Source: Thioflexithrix psekupsensis (lineage in GTDB: Bacteria; Pseudomonadota; Gammaproteobacteria; Beggiatoales; Beggiatoaceae). From it: DNA of 64,000 nucleotides. Location of the stretch: positions 496,001 to 560,000 of the forward strand of contig NZ_MSLT01000006.1 of the NCBI RefSeq assembly GCF_002149925.1. The letters are read 5' to 3'. The notes under the pieces were generated by a model. The model saw only the letters and a list, made by a program, of their open reading frames with translations. It made no database searches and was not told where the DNA came from. Each line of letters begins with the position of its first letter. The stretch's first letter is position 1. Positions 1 to 8,558 of the stretch are shown piece after piece. The position numbers were made by a program, and so were the translations under genes.

Positions 1-548
1 ACTGCCGCAACACCAAAGAAAATACCCCCGAAGAGATAAAAATTCATTGTAAAAAAATCACACGACAAAAAATGATGTGAAACATGGGAAGTTGAGAGCC
101 GAAATAATGGCTGCCATCGCGTGATATGGCTTGCTGTTTTGCCTAAAATGTTTTACTATCACCCCATCACGTTTAACGTATACCCATAATAATACCCCCG
201 CGCTGATGTCCATCACACACTTTTCTGCGTTCTAGCTCGTCTCCCCCATCGAGACCAAACCAAATCCAATCACTGCCCTTACTGTCCTGCAACAAAGACA
301 GCGCGTGAGCGTGTCTGAACACCTCTCCTGCTGTCGGCCGTTTATCTGCAAAAAAACAACACTCATTGGTAAAAACCACAACATTCGCACACCTTGTTTT
401 TATCCGCTCTTGTCGGTAAATAGCGACAGAAGTCCTTTTTTTTTCATTTATCCCTGATAAAACCCACTTTTTTTCCCATTTGTTGTATTAACACAACAGC
501 ACTGACTGCTTGTTTAACAAGGAAATTAAAAAAATAACAACAAAAAAC
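1..548. other. Intergenic region before the lytic transglycosylase gene
   Basis: No gene is well supported here. A 68-codon open frame on the minus strand (173-379) has no clear ribosome binding site and no recognisable motif, so it is not called. The last 250 bases are AT-rich with many A and T runs, as expected for a promoter-proximal region. Confidence 0.4.
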
Positions 549-577
549 TTGAAATATGTTGCGAAAATGACAATAAT
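549..577 (+). promoter_or_regulatory. Putative sigma-70 promoter of the lytic transglycosylase gene
   Basis: TTGAAA at 549-554 and AATAAT at 572-577 are separated by 17 bases, close to the sigma-70 consensus. The element lies 36 bases ahead of the chosen ATG at 613. No experimental support. Confidence 0.5.
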
Positions 578-612
578 AGTACTAACTACACTATATCTTG
601 AGGTACTTTATC

Positions 613-1113
613 ATGAAAAATCAATTAAAAACAATGCGTTATGTTGTTATTACCCTGTTAGCGACACTGTTGTTTTTTAGTCACGCCCTTGTGGCAAAAG
701 AAGAACTGAAGCAACTCGCCGACCGCGCCGCAAAAACCCACGGCATTGATCCCCACCTGTTCCGCTCGTTAATTCACCAAGAGTCCCGCTGGAAACCCCA
801 AGCCGTTTCACCCGATGGCGCAGTGGGATTGACGCAATTAAAACCCGAAACCGCTAAAGCCACTTGTGGCTTGAACTTTTCTGAGTTGAAAAACCCTGAG
901 AAAAACCTTAACTGCGGCGCAAAATACCTGTCCCAGCAACTGGATCGCTTCAACAACGACGTAGAACGCGCCTTATGCGCCTTTAACGCAGGGCCAAACA
1001 TTACCGCTCGCCTAGGCCGCTGTCCCAACTATCCCGTCACGCGGCATTATGTAAAAACCATCATGGGACTGTGGGAAGCCAAACGAGTCGCTTCAGCACG
1101 CTCATTTAATTGA
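613..1113 (+). CDS. Secreted lytic transglycosylase, SLT/LysM-type (family 1)
   Basis: A 166-residue peptidoglycan lytic transglycosylase that would cleave the MurNAc-GlcNAc bond in the periplasm. Residues 1-28 form a signal peptide (hydrophobic VVITLLATLLFF). The SLT core follows: the catalytic glutamate lies in HQESRW (about E57), then GAVGLTQLKP and the substrate-groove motif CAFNAGP near residue 130. It is a minimal enzyme, about the length of stand-alone SLT domains such as those used in secretion or conjugation systems, with no LysM domain. The ATG at 613 is chosen over an upstream in-frame TTG at 598 because TGAGG at 599-603 gives a ribosome site nine bases away. It is monocistronic, between a promoter and a strong terminator. 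Family assignment is sure; its particular role is not. Confidence 0.9.
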   Translation: MKNQLKTMRYVVITLLATLLFFSHALVAKEELKQLADRAAKTHGIDPHLFRSLIHQESRWKPQAVSPDGAVGLTQLKPETAKATCGLNFSELKNPEKNLNCGAKYLSQQLDRFNNDVERALCAFNAGPNITARLGRCPNYPVTRHYVKTIMGLWEAKRVASARSFN

Positions 1114-1150
1114 GTGGAATATTTCAGATTCAGACTGAAATATTTTGAGG

Positions 1151-1200
1151 CGTTTTGAATACCACTTTTTCTGATTGCACTAAAAAAGGTATTCAAAACG
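1151..1200. repeat. 13-bp perfect inverted repeat downstream of the transglycosylase gene
   Basis: CGTTTTGAATACC at 1151-1163 is perfectly complementary to GGTATTCAAAACG at 1188-1200, with a 24-base loop. There is no T-run right after it. It lies just ahead of a second, terminator-like hairpin. Confidence 0.6.
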
Positions 1201-1210
1201 AAAGAAAATA

Positions 1211-1259
1211 GGGTCAAGTTTACGCTGTAATAAAATACAGCGGAACTTGACCCTTTTTT
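1211..1259 (+). terminator. Rho-independent terminator after the lytic transglycosylase gene
   Basis: GGGTCAAGTT (1211-1220) pairs with AACTTGACCC (1244-1253) and an inner GCTGTA/TACAGC pair (1224-1229 and 1236-1241) extends the stem; a run of T follows directly. This is a strong intrinsic terminator. Confidence 0.85.
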
Positions 1260-1371
1260 ATGCTTGAAATGAGACACTCTATCGTCGAAAATTAAGGCGA
1301 TAGATTGCCCTTTTTCACTTTCCTTCACTTTTACCGCTCAAGTAAAATTCAGCTTTTTCAAGGATAACCTT

Positions 1372-2340
1372 ATGTTTAATAACCAATTAATACAAATTTT
1401 AATTATTCTTACAATAGGATTTATTTCTCCTGTCAATAAAGCAGATACCGATTTATCTTTTTTAGCCCAACGGGTGGACGCACAACAACGGCCTTTTCTC
1501 ATTGGTTTTGCGCAAGATGATTTAAGCAATGATTGGCGAGCGGCACAAGTTCGTGACTTACAAAAAGCCTTAGAACCTTACAAAGAATACATCACTTTAC
1601 ACGTCACCAATGCCCGCGGCCAAACCGCACAACAAATCAAAGATATTGAAGATTTAGCTCAGAAAAACATTGACTTACTCATCACCAGTCCGCGTGATGC
1701 CGCGGCCATGACTCCCGTGATCAGCCAAATTTATCAAGCAGGCGTTCCCGTGATTCTGCTCAGTCGCCGTACTCTTAATGACGACTACACCTTGTTCATT
1801 GGCGCGAGTAATCGAGATATTGGACGACGCGCCGCCGACTTTTTTGGCCAACAAGAAAAACCATTGAACTTATTGATTTTACAACATATTCCCAGCAGCA
1901 CGCCCGGCATTCAACGCACTGAAGGATTTTTGGAAATGTTACCGCGTTATCCTCACTTAAATATTGTTGGCATTAAACGCGCAGACTCTCTGCGTGCTTT
2001 AGCGATTCAAGCGGTGGAGCAGGCGATAGCCGAAGGCCTGTCATTTAACGCCATCTATGCCCAAAGCGACAGCATGGCCAGTGGAGCGCGGTTGGCTTTG
2101 CAACACGCCGACATCGATCCCGCCACGATAATGATCGTCGGTATTGATTACATCAACGAAGCGCGTGCTGCGATTCGTGCAGGCACGCAAACAGCCAGTT
2201 TTACCTATCCGACTTTTGGTCAGGCTGGGGCTGAATATGCCCTGAAAATTTTACAACAACAGCCGATTCCCAAAGAGATTATGTTGGAATCGGTTCTGGT
2301 GACGAAAGACAACGTCGAACACATTGATCCCATTTTTTAA
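1372..2340 (+). CDS. Periplasmic sugar-binding-like protein (Peripla_BP_4 / LacI-type fold)
   Basis: A 322-residue protein with an N-terminal signal peptide (hydrophobic residues 5-20) and the two-lobed fold of ribose/galactose-type binding proteins. FLIGFAQDDLSNDWR resembles the start of lobe one, DLLITSPRDAAAMTPV the ligand-loop strand, VPVILLSR the hinge region, and YAQSDSMASGARLAL plus VGIDYINEARAAI lobe two. No ABC permease or ATPase gene is nearby. Its stop codon directly abuts the ATG of a membrane GGDEF/EAL gene. I infer that it binds a small ligand in the periplasm and presents it to that sensor rather than feeding a transporter. The ligand cannot be told from sequence. Confidence 0.8.
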   Translation: MFNNQLIQILIILTIGFISPVNKADTDLSFLAQRVDAQQRPFLIGFAQDDLSNDWRAAQVRDLQKALEPYKEYITLHVTNARGQTAQQIKDIEDLAQKNIDLLITSPRDAAAMTPVISQIYQAGVPVILLSRRTLNDDYTLFIGASNRDIGRRAADFFGQQEKPLNLLILQHIPSSTPGIQRTEGFLEMLPRYPHLNIVGIKRADSLRALAIQAVEQAIAEGLSFNAIYAQSDSMASGARLALQHADIDPATIMIVGIDYINEARAAIRAGTQTASFTYPTFGQAGAEYALKILQQQPIPKEIMLESVLVTKDNVEHIDPIF

Positions 2341-4545
2341 ATGACTGCACTTAAATTAAAACATAAATTACTCTTATTGTGGCTGGGTTCTATTTTATTA
2401 TCATTATTATTAGTGGGTGGATTATTCAGTTATTTAAGCACTCGTTTTCACACGCTAAATGCACGCCATTATATTGCGCAATCTTTTGCTGATCTGCGTG
2501 CGGAGTTTTCTGTAATTGAACAACGATTAGCCAAAAATGCTGAATTGCTGACAGCGCGAGAAGATGTGATTGCTTCTTTATCCCTAATCAATACCTATCA
2601 AGATATTGAGCAGTATCAACCCTTAATTTTTGATGTAGAAAAAAATAAACTCAGTCATATTTTAAAACAACAATTGTTAATTGCCAATTTAAACTTAGGT
2701 TTTTTCTACGACAGTCAATTGCGTATTAATAGTTTTTGTTGGATTTTTATTGAAGAAGATCATTACTGCGGTTATCTTTCTTATCAGGAAGAAGCGCAGC
2801 CGTTGTTATTGGATACGGAAAATAAAACTTTTCTATCTCCTTTTCCCACCGCATTGCAACACACGCAATTAAATCAAGCCACAGAACAAGCGCAATTTAC
2901 ATTAAAGCCTTATGCCCAAGGTTTATTATTTACCCTAACGCAGCCCGTATGGCGCACATTAGGACAACGACAGCGACAGGTGGGCTTTTTGCAATTGGCA
3001 GAAAAGTTAAATGTCACCTCAATAGAGCAGTTATTAGGACAAAAAGAAGCGCGATTTGCTTTTGCGTTGTCAGAAGATTTACTGTACGGAGATGTTACTT
3101 TAGAAAATTTAGAATTTTACTTTAAAATCGCACCTGATTTAGAACAGGTTGACTTTAAAAATGAACTCGATTGGTGGCAGCCGAATGAAGATTATTTTTT
3201 AGGCGTTACGGCGTTACATTTAGGAGAAGAACAACGGGTTATTTTTATTTTTACTTTAGACAAATCAACTTTATATACTCAAATTACGGTGATGCAACAA
3301 GCAGTATTGGTGATGCTATTCTTTGCGGGAATATTATTAATTCCCATGGGAACTTTATTATTAAAACATATTATTTCAGATCCTATAGAGCAATTGGTGA
3401 GCGGCGTAGAAGCCTTAACCGCAGGAGAATATTTAACTGTTAAACACCATAAAGAATGCGAATTAGGTATTTTAGCCAATTCCTTTAATCAAATGAGCAG
3501 CACTTTGCGCCAAAGAGAAGAGCATTTACGCAAATTATCTCAAGCCGTAGAGCAAAGCCCTGTCTCGATTTTAATTACGGATAAAGAAGGCATTATCGAA
3601 TATGTGAATAGAAAATTTGTCAACATTACGGGCTATACCCAACAAGAAATTTTAGGAAAAAAACCCAGCATTTTAAAATCAGGTTTTGCTTCAGAAAAAC
3701 AATATGATATTTTATGGCAGACAATTGCTCAAGGTCATGAATGGCAAGGCGAATTTTATAATCGTAAAAAGAATGGCGAATTTTTCTGGGAATCGGCTTT
3801 AATTTCCCCGATTAAAAATAATTCAGGACAAATTACCCATTATTTAGGTATTAAAGAAGACATTACCGTTCGCAAACAATATGAAGACCAATTATTACAT
3901 CAAGCCAATTTCGATTATCTGACTAATTTGCCCAATCGGTTATTGGCATTTGAGCGATTAAAACAAGCATTAAGCAAATCGCAAGAAAAAGGTTATTTAG
4001 TTGGTGTATTATTTATTGATTTAGATCAATTTAAGCAAGTCAATGACAGTTTAGGTCACAGTGTCGGTGATGAGTTATTAATTGCTGTGAGTCATCGTTT
4101 ATCCCAATGCTTAAAAGAACAGGATACTTTGGCACGATTGGGCGGCGATGAATTCTTGGTCATTCTGCCGCAATTAAACCATCGTAATCAAGCCGAAGTG
4201 GTGGCACAACAATTGATGATGGTGCTGAATGAACCTTTTAATTTATCTAATCGGGATATTTTTATTGCAGCCAGTATAGGCATCACCTTATCGCCTAATG
4301 ATGGCACAGAACCCAATACTTTATTACGCAATGCCGATGCGGCAATGTATTGGTCTAAAGAAGATGGAAGAAACACTTATCATTTCTTTACGCCAGAAAT
4401 TAATCAACAGGCTTTAAAACGCTTAGAAATAGAATCACAATTGCGTTATGCGTTGGAGCGGGGCGAATTATCGCTGCATTATCAAGCGCAAATGAATGTG
4501 AAAAATCAACATGTGATTGGTGCAGAAGCTTTATTGCGCTGGTAA
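2341..4545 (+). CDS. Membrane PAS-GGDEF diguanylate cyclase, truncated in its EAL domain by a nonsense codon
   Basis: 734 residues are readable before a TAA. Order: TM1 (about 9-31), periplasmic sensor region (about 32-315), TM2 (about 316-340), HAMP-like linker, PAS (about 400-515, with GYTQQEILGK), GGDEF with intact catalytic motif RLGGDEF near residue 600, then the beginning of an EAL domain including GAEALLRW. There the frame meets TAA at 4543-4545; family members usually continue with Q-N/H-P, so one C-to-T change of CAA would explain the stop. The same frame continues with the rest of a good EAL domain. As written, the product keeps an intact cyclase and loses the phosphodiesterase, so it would be expected to make c-di-GMP. 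The gene starts directly at the stop of the binding-protein gene, implying co-expression. Readthrough or a sequencing error are alternatives. Confidence 0.85.
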   Translation: MTALKLKHKLLLLWLGSILLSLLLVGGLFSYLSTRFHTLNARHYIAQSFADLRAEFSVIEQRLAKNAELLTAREDVIASLSLINTYQDIEQYQPLIFDVEKNKLSHILKQQLLIANLNLGFFYDSQLRINSFCWIFIEEDHYCGYLSYQEEAQPLLLDTENKTFLSPFPTALQHTQLNQATEQAQFTLKPYAQGLLFTLTQPVWRTLGQRQRQVGFLQLAEKLNVTSIEQLLGQKEARFAFALSEDLLYGDVTLENLEFYFKIAPDLEQVDFKNELDWWQPNEDYFLGVTALHLGEEQRVIFIFTLDKSTLYTQITVMQQAVLVMLFFAGILLIPMGTLLLKHIISDPIEQLVSGVEALTAGEYLTVKHHKECELGILANSFNQMSSTLRQREEHLRKLSQAVEQSPVSILITDKEGIIEYVNRKFVNITGYTQQEILGKKPSILKSGFASEKQYDILWQTIAQGHEWQGEFYNRKKNGEFFWESALISPIKNNSGQITHYLGIKEDITVRKQYEDQLLHQANFDYLTNLPNRLLAFERLKQALSKSQEKGYLVGVLFIDLDQFKQVNDSLGHSVGDELLIAVSHRLSQCLKEQDTLARLGGDEFLVILPQLNHRNQAEVVAQQLMMVLNEPFNLSNRDIFIAASIGITLSPNDGTEPNTLLRNADAAMYWSKEDGRNTYHFFTPEINQQALKRLEIESQLRYALERGELSLHYQAQMNVKNQHVIGAEALLRW

Positions 4546-5211
4546 AATCCCGTATTGGGACAAGTTTCTCCCATACAATTCATTTCTATTGCTGAAACCA
4601 CAGGCTTAATTAATACCATTGGGGCTTGGGCATTGCGCACCGCTTGCCAACAAGCCAAATTATGGCAAACACAAACCCGAATTCCTTTAAGAGTCGCGGT
4701 TAATGTGTCTCCTTATCAATTTCGTGACGGCCATTTATTAGAAACGGTGGCGCAAGCCTTAGAAGACACTCATTTAGCTCCTGATTTTTTAGAATTAGAA
4801 TTAACCGAAAGTTTGTTAATGAGCAACGCCAAAGAAGTGAAAGAAACTTTACAAGGTTTAAAACAATTAGGCGTTCATTTGGCGTTAGATGATTTTGGCA
4901 CGGGTTATTCTTCATTAAGCTATCTTAAACATTTCCCATTTGATATTTTAAAAATCGACCGATCTTTTATTAAAGATTTAACCTTAAAAAATGAAGACGC
5001 ATCTTTAACCACTGCAATTATTATGATGGCGCATAGTTTGGGTTTAACGGTGATTGCTGAGGGGGTAGAAACGCAAGAACAATTGGCTTTTTTACATTTT
5101 CAAGGATGCGATTGTGTACAAGGTTATTATTTAAGCAAACCATTACCCGCTGAACAATTTATGCAGTTTATTCAATCGCGTCGTTTTACTAAAAATGGGA
5201 TTCGATTGTAG
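4546..5211 (+). pseudogene. Remainder of the EAL domain, cut off from the GGDEF protein by an in-frame stop
   Basis: This stretch continues the frame of the preceding gene without any indel. It holds most of an EAL phosphodiesterase domain: ELTESLLM, DDFGTGYSS, KIDRSFI and VIAEGVET are all readable. In-frame TTG (4555) lacks a convincing ribosome site, and a protein starting there would lack the EAL motif itself, which lies before the stop. It is therefore best seen as the 3' part of a single 956-codon gene, 2341-5211. Confidence 0.85.
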
Positions 5212-5258
5212 CAAAATCAAACCCTCTCAATTTCTGAAAAAATAGGACTGTTTTTCTT

Positions 5259-6566
5259 ATGCCATTATTTGCCAATTTAACGCATCTTATTTCCAGAATT
5301 CATCAAGGCCAATTAAGCGTAGAAACCTTATTAACCCAATATTTAACCACCATTTCAGAACGTGAAAATGATATTCATGCTTTTGTCGATTTACAACCTG
5401 ACTTTGCTTTACAAATCGCCCGCCAATTAGACCAAAAACCATTAATTCAACGCCAAAAACCTCTTTACGGCATTCCTGTAGCCATTAAAGAAATCATTGA
5501 TGTTGCGGGATTATGTTGTGCTTGGGGCAGCCCGATTCATCAAGGGCGCGTCCCCATGAGCGATGCCCCATTAGTCACACGATTACGCGATGCGGGCGCG
5601 ATCATCATCGGCACAACCGTATCAACCGAATACGCCATTGCCAATGCTGGCCCCACCCGTCATCCATACGACTTACAACGCACGCCCGGCGGCTCATCCA
5701 GCGGCTCGGCGGCTGCGGTGGCCGCGCAAATGGTACCCATCGCCATTGGATCACAAACCATCGGATCGGTGATACGTCCTGCCACCTATTGCGGCGTTTA
5801 CGGCTTAAAACCGACTCGCGGCGCGATCAGTCGCGTAGGCGTAATGCCCTTGTCGCCTGCGCTGGATCATATCGGTATTCTCGCCAGCCAACCCGAAGCG
5901 ATTACCTTGGCGTGTCAGGCGTTATTTGGTTTTGATCCGCGTGACAGTGGCAGTTGTGACATTGCGCCGCCGCGGTTGGAAAATACTCAATTACCCAAAA
6001 AAGCAATTTATTTCAATAATTTACTCGCGGATCGTATTGAATCTCCCAGTCAATTAGCCCTACAACGCGCCACTCGTATTTTTCAAGAACACGACATTCC
6101 TGTCATTGAAAAGGAATTACCCGCGGCTTTTGCGTCGCATATCGATTGTATTCATACGCTGTTATGTCGAGACATGGCGATGATTCACGGCGAAGATCGA
6201 CGGCGTGCCGGGCAGCAAATGAGTGAACGTTTACGCGGTTTGATTGATCGTGGATTACAAATATCAGACGAAGCCTACCGCGCCGCGCAGCAGCAAGCGG
6301 ATGATTATCAAGACTATTTATGTCATTTATTACAAGATGATCAGATTTTTTTAGCGGCAGCGGCTGACAGTATTGCGCCCATGTGGGCATCGGATCATAC
6401 GGGAGTGCCTTTTTTACAAGGTTTGTGGACATTGACGGGATTACCCACGTTAGCCGTGCCTTGTGGACGAGTCACTGGATTACCTGTTGGCGTACAATTA
6501 ATTGCCAAACCCTGTGCAGAACATGTGATATTAAATGCAGCTCGATTAATTGCTAATCATTTGTAA
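5259..6566 (+). CDS. Amidase of the amidase-signature family
   Basis: A 435-residue cytoplasmic hydrolase of the Ser-cisSer-Lys amidase family. The catalytic lysine lies in VAIKEIID (about K80), the glycine/serine-rich signature GGSSSGSAAAVAA near 144-156, and the nucleophile region GSQTIGSVIRPATYCG near 165-180. Family members hydrolyse small amides; GatA, the tRNA-amidotransferase subunit, shares the fold, but there is no gatC or gatB here and the TDTGG-type motif is replaced by SQTIG, as in many stand-alone amidases. The substrate is unknown. It follows the c-di-GMP gene by 47 bases with only a weak ribosome site (AGGA at 5244-5247). Confidence 0.8.
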   Translation: MPLFANLTHLISRIHQGQLSVETLLTQYLTTISERENDIHAFVDLQPDFALQIARQLDQKPLIQRQKPLYGIPVAIKEIIDVAGLCCAWGSPIHQGRVPMSDAPLVTRLRDAGAIIIGTTVSTEYAIANAGPTRHPYDLQRTPGGSSSGSAAAVAAQMVPIAIGSQTIGSVIRPATYCGVYGLKPTRGAISRVGVMPLSPALDHIGILASQPEAITLACQALFGFDPRDSGSCDIAPPRLENTQLPKKAIYFNNLLADRIESPSQLALQRATRIFQEHDIPVIEKELPAAFASHIDCIHTLLCRDMAMIHGEDRRRAGQQMSERLRGLIDRGLQISDEAYRAAQQQADDYQDYLCHLLQDDQIFLAAAADSIAPMWASDHTGVPFLQGLWTLTGLPTLAVPCGRVTGLPVGVQLIAKPCAEHVILNAARLIANHL

Positions 6567-6574
6567 TGTTAATT

Positions 6575-6700
6575 TGTCTGAATCAGAATTTACAGACACA
6601 AAAATTTTCAAAATTGATTCTTGCCCGTCATTTATTTTTCGTAGATTTTTTATTCTTTAATTCTGAAAATCCTGAAATTCTGTAAATTCTGATTCAGACA
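6575..6700. repeat. Palindromic repeat, core copy 1 (126 bp, no IS-like ends)
   Basis: An about 126-bp element beginning TGTCTGAATCAGAATTTACA and ending with its reverse complement, so the ends form a stem of about 22 bp. The interior is AT-rich and closely matches the cores at 38934-39059 and 50117-50241, including a shared TTTTTTATTCTTTAATTCTG segment. Unlike those two, this copy lacks the outer arms ending in TACCAA/TTGGTA. It sits between the convergent amidase and dienelactone hydrolase genes. Confidence 0.85.
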
Positions 6701-6745
6701 AAAAAAACGCAATTCTCAGCTTATAAAATAAACTAAAAATTGCGT
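6701..6745 (-). terminator. Rho-independent terminator of the suhB/dienelactone hydrolase unit
   Basis: ACGCAATT at 6707-6714 pairs with AATTGCGT at 6738-6745. On the minus strand the stem is followed by a run of seven T (the A-run 6701-6707), the layout of an intrinsic terminator about 40 bases past the hydrolase stop codon. Confidence 0.7.
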
Positions 6746-6785
6746 CTTTCAACTGCTTAAAAAATCTTTAAAAAATTTCTATTAT

Positions 6786-7598
6786 TTATTCGTTAGGTGC
6801 GGTAAATAAACCCGTTAAAAACTCTTGTAATTTTTCCCAAGAATCTTCATCCGCAGCTTTATCATAAGCCAATGGCAAATCGAATTTTTTCGCCAATTCA
6901 TCTGCATCTGGATTAGTAAAGCTGTGCTGCACATCGGGGTAATTAACAAAAGTAAAATCGACTTCAGCCGCAGTCATTTCTTGCTTAAACGCTTCCACCA
7001 CATCCGCAGGAATTAAACGGTCTGCTTCGCCATGAAACACAATGACTTTGGCTTGTACTTCTCCCGCTTTCGCAGGATTATCCGTACCTAAACTGCCATG
7101 AAAACTGGCGACCCCCGCTAATGTCGCGCCGCGCCGTGCCATTTCCAACACCACCGCGCCACCAAAACAGTAACCAATGGCGGCAATTGCATCTTTGTCC
7201 ACCGCACTGTGTTGTTGTAAAACATCAACAGCCGCATGAAAACGCGCCGCTAATGCCGCTTTATCGGCCATGGCGGCTTTCATAAATTCGCCCGCTTCTT
7301 TGGGATGATCAGCCGTCTTACCATCGCCATACATATCAACGGCTAAGGCGACGTAACCCGCTTTCGCCAACAGCGTCGCCCGCTCGCGGGCATAGGCGTT
7401 GTGTCCCCACCATTCATGTACGACTAAAATGGCTGGCCGCGGTGTCGTCACTGCATCATCATAAGCCATAAAACCTTTTAAGGTTAAATCGCCTGCTGAA
7501 TAACTGACTTCTTCTCCCTTAATCTCCGCTTGAATGGATACACTAAATAACAGTAATGTCGATGCCAATAAACTACCTAATTGACGCGCTAATTTCAT
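6786..7598 (-). CDS. Secreted dienelactone hydrolase family protein
   Basis: A 270-residue alpha/beta hydrolase. The start at 7598 is preferred because AAGGAGG lies seven bases upstream and it opens a signal peptide (LASTLLLFSVSIQA); longer in-frame extensions would bury that signal. The nucleophile elbow is GYCFGG (about C143), with the acid in HGEADRLIP (about D193) and the histidine in VQHSFTN (about H224): the Cys-Asp-His triad typical of dienelactone hydrolases. The export signal suggests a periplasmic esterase or lactonase; its substrate is unknown and chlorocatechol degradation is not implied. It lies 39 bases downstream of suhB and probably shares its transcript. Confidence 0.88.
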   Translation of the reverse strand: MKLARQLGSLLASTLLLFSVSIQAEIKGEEVSYSAGDLTLKGFMAYDDAVTTPRPAILVVHEWWGHNAYARERATLLAKAGYVALAVDMYGDGKTADHPKEAGEFMKAAMADKAALAARFHAAVDVLQQHSAVDKDAIAAIGYCFGGAVVLEMARRGATLAGVASFHGSLGTDNPAKAGEVQAKVIVFHGEADRLIPADVVEAFKQEMTAAEVDFTFVNYPDVQHSFTNPDADELAKKFDLPLAYDKAADEDSWEKLQEFLTGLFTAPNE

Positions 7599-7637
7599 CA
7601 ACTCTTCCTCCTTAATAAAAGTAAATGTAACAAACAA

Positions 7638-8453
7638 CTATAATTTTAAATCAGCCGTTAAATGTGGCTTAATGGTCTGTAAAATGCCATTTAATATTTT
7701 GGGATTGCCAGCCACCAAATTACCCGTTTCAAAATAATGATGACTGCCCCCAAAATCAGTGACCAAACCGCCGGCCTCTTCGATTAATAAGACCCCCGCA
7801 GCAATATCCCAAGGCTTTAAACCAATTTCCCAAAAACCATCGACTCGTCCCGCGGCCAAATAAGCCAAATCTAAAGCCGCCGATCCCGCTCGTCGAATAT
7901 CAGCCACTTGGGCAAATAAGGCTTTAAACATGTTTAAATAAGCCTCTAAATGCTGTTGATATTTAAACGGAAATCCTGTGGCTAATAAGGTATCATTCAG
8001 TGAAATCGGCGTACTAACGCGCAGGCGTTGATTATTTAAATAACAGCCCTTGCCCCGCTCGGCATAAAATAATTCATCCCGCAATGGATCATGCACCAAA
8101 CCCAGTAATAAACGATTGTCTTTTTTTAACGCAATTGACACTGAAAATTGCGGATGTCCATGCAGAAAATTAGTCGTGCCATCTAAAGGATCAATAACCC
8201 ATTCATATTCACTGTCGCCGTATTTAGCGGCTTGACTGCCACTTTCTTCAGCTAAAAAAGAATGGCTGGGATAAGCGCGACTTAACATATCAATAATGAT
8301 TCGTTCGGCATGGCGATCCACTTCACTGACAAAATCTTTATCCCCTTTATTTTCAATGTGTAATTCTAAGCGTCTTTTTTGCGCTTTAAGCAATTCTTTA
8401 CCTGCTTCATGGGCGGCTTTAATTGCGGTATTCAACATGGGATGAAGAGACAT
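7638..8453 (-). CDS. suhB: Inositol-1-monophosphatase family protein SuhB
   Basis: A 271-residue magnesium-dependent phosphatase. The metal sites are readable: the acidic pair in AEESGS (E69-E70), DPLDGTTNF (88-96) and WDIAAG near 215. Length and motifs match gammaproteobacterial SuhB, which dephosphorylates inositol monophosphate and in E. coli also associates with the rRNA antitermination complex. AAGGAG precedes the ATG. It is the first gene of a two-gene unit with the dienelactone hydrolase and is divergent from the WD40 gene. Confidence 0.92.
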   Translation of the reverse strand: MSLHPMLNTAIKAAHEAGKELLKAQKRRLELHIENKGDKDFVSEVDRHAERIIIDMLSRAYPSHSFLAEESGSQAAKYGDSEYEWVIDPLDGTTNFLHGHPQFSVSIALKKDNRLLLGLVHDPLRDELFYAERGKGCYLNNQRLRVSTPISLNDTLLATGFPFKYQQHLEAYLNMFKALFAQVADIRRAGSAALDLAYLAAGRVDGFWEIGLKPWDIAAGVLLIEEAGGLVTDFGGSHHYFETGNLVAGNPKILNGILQTIKPHLTADLKL

Positions 8454-8558
8454 AAGTTGATTAACTCCTTTGTATTAAATTAGTTTACATTTTACCTTTA
8501 GCGATTAACAGTTTACACTAACCACCTAATAATTGCTGTACTTTTAGGAGTTTTTCTC

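Noticed and set aside
173..379. 68-codon open frame on the minus strand near the window start
   Set aside because: No ribosome binding site, no recognisable motif, and it lies in a promoter-proximal AT-rich region; not enough to call a gene.
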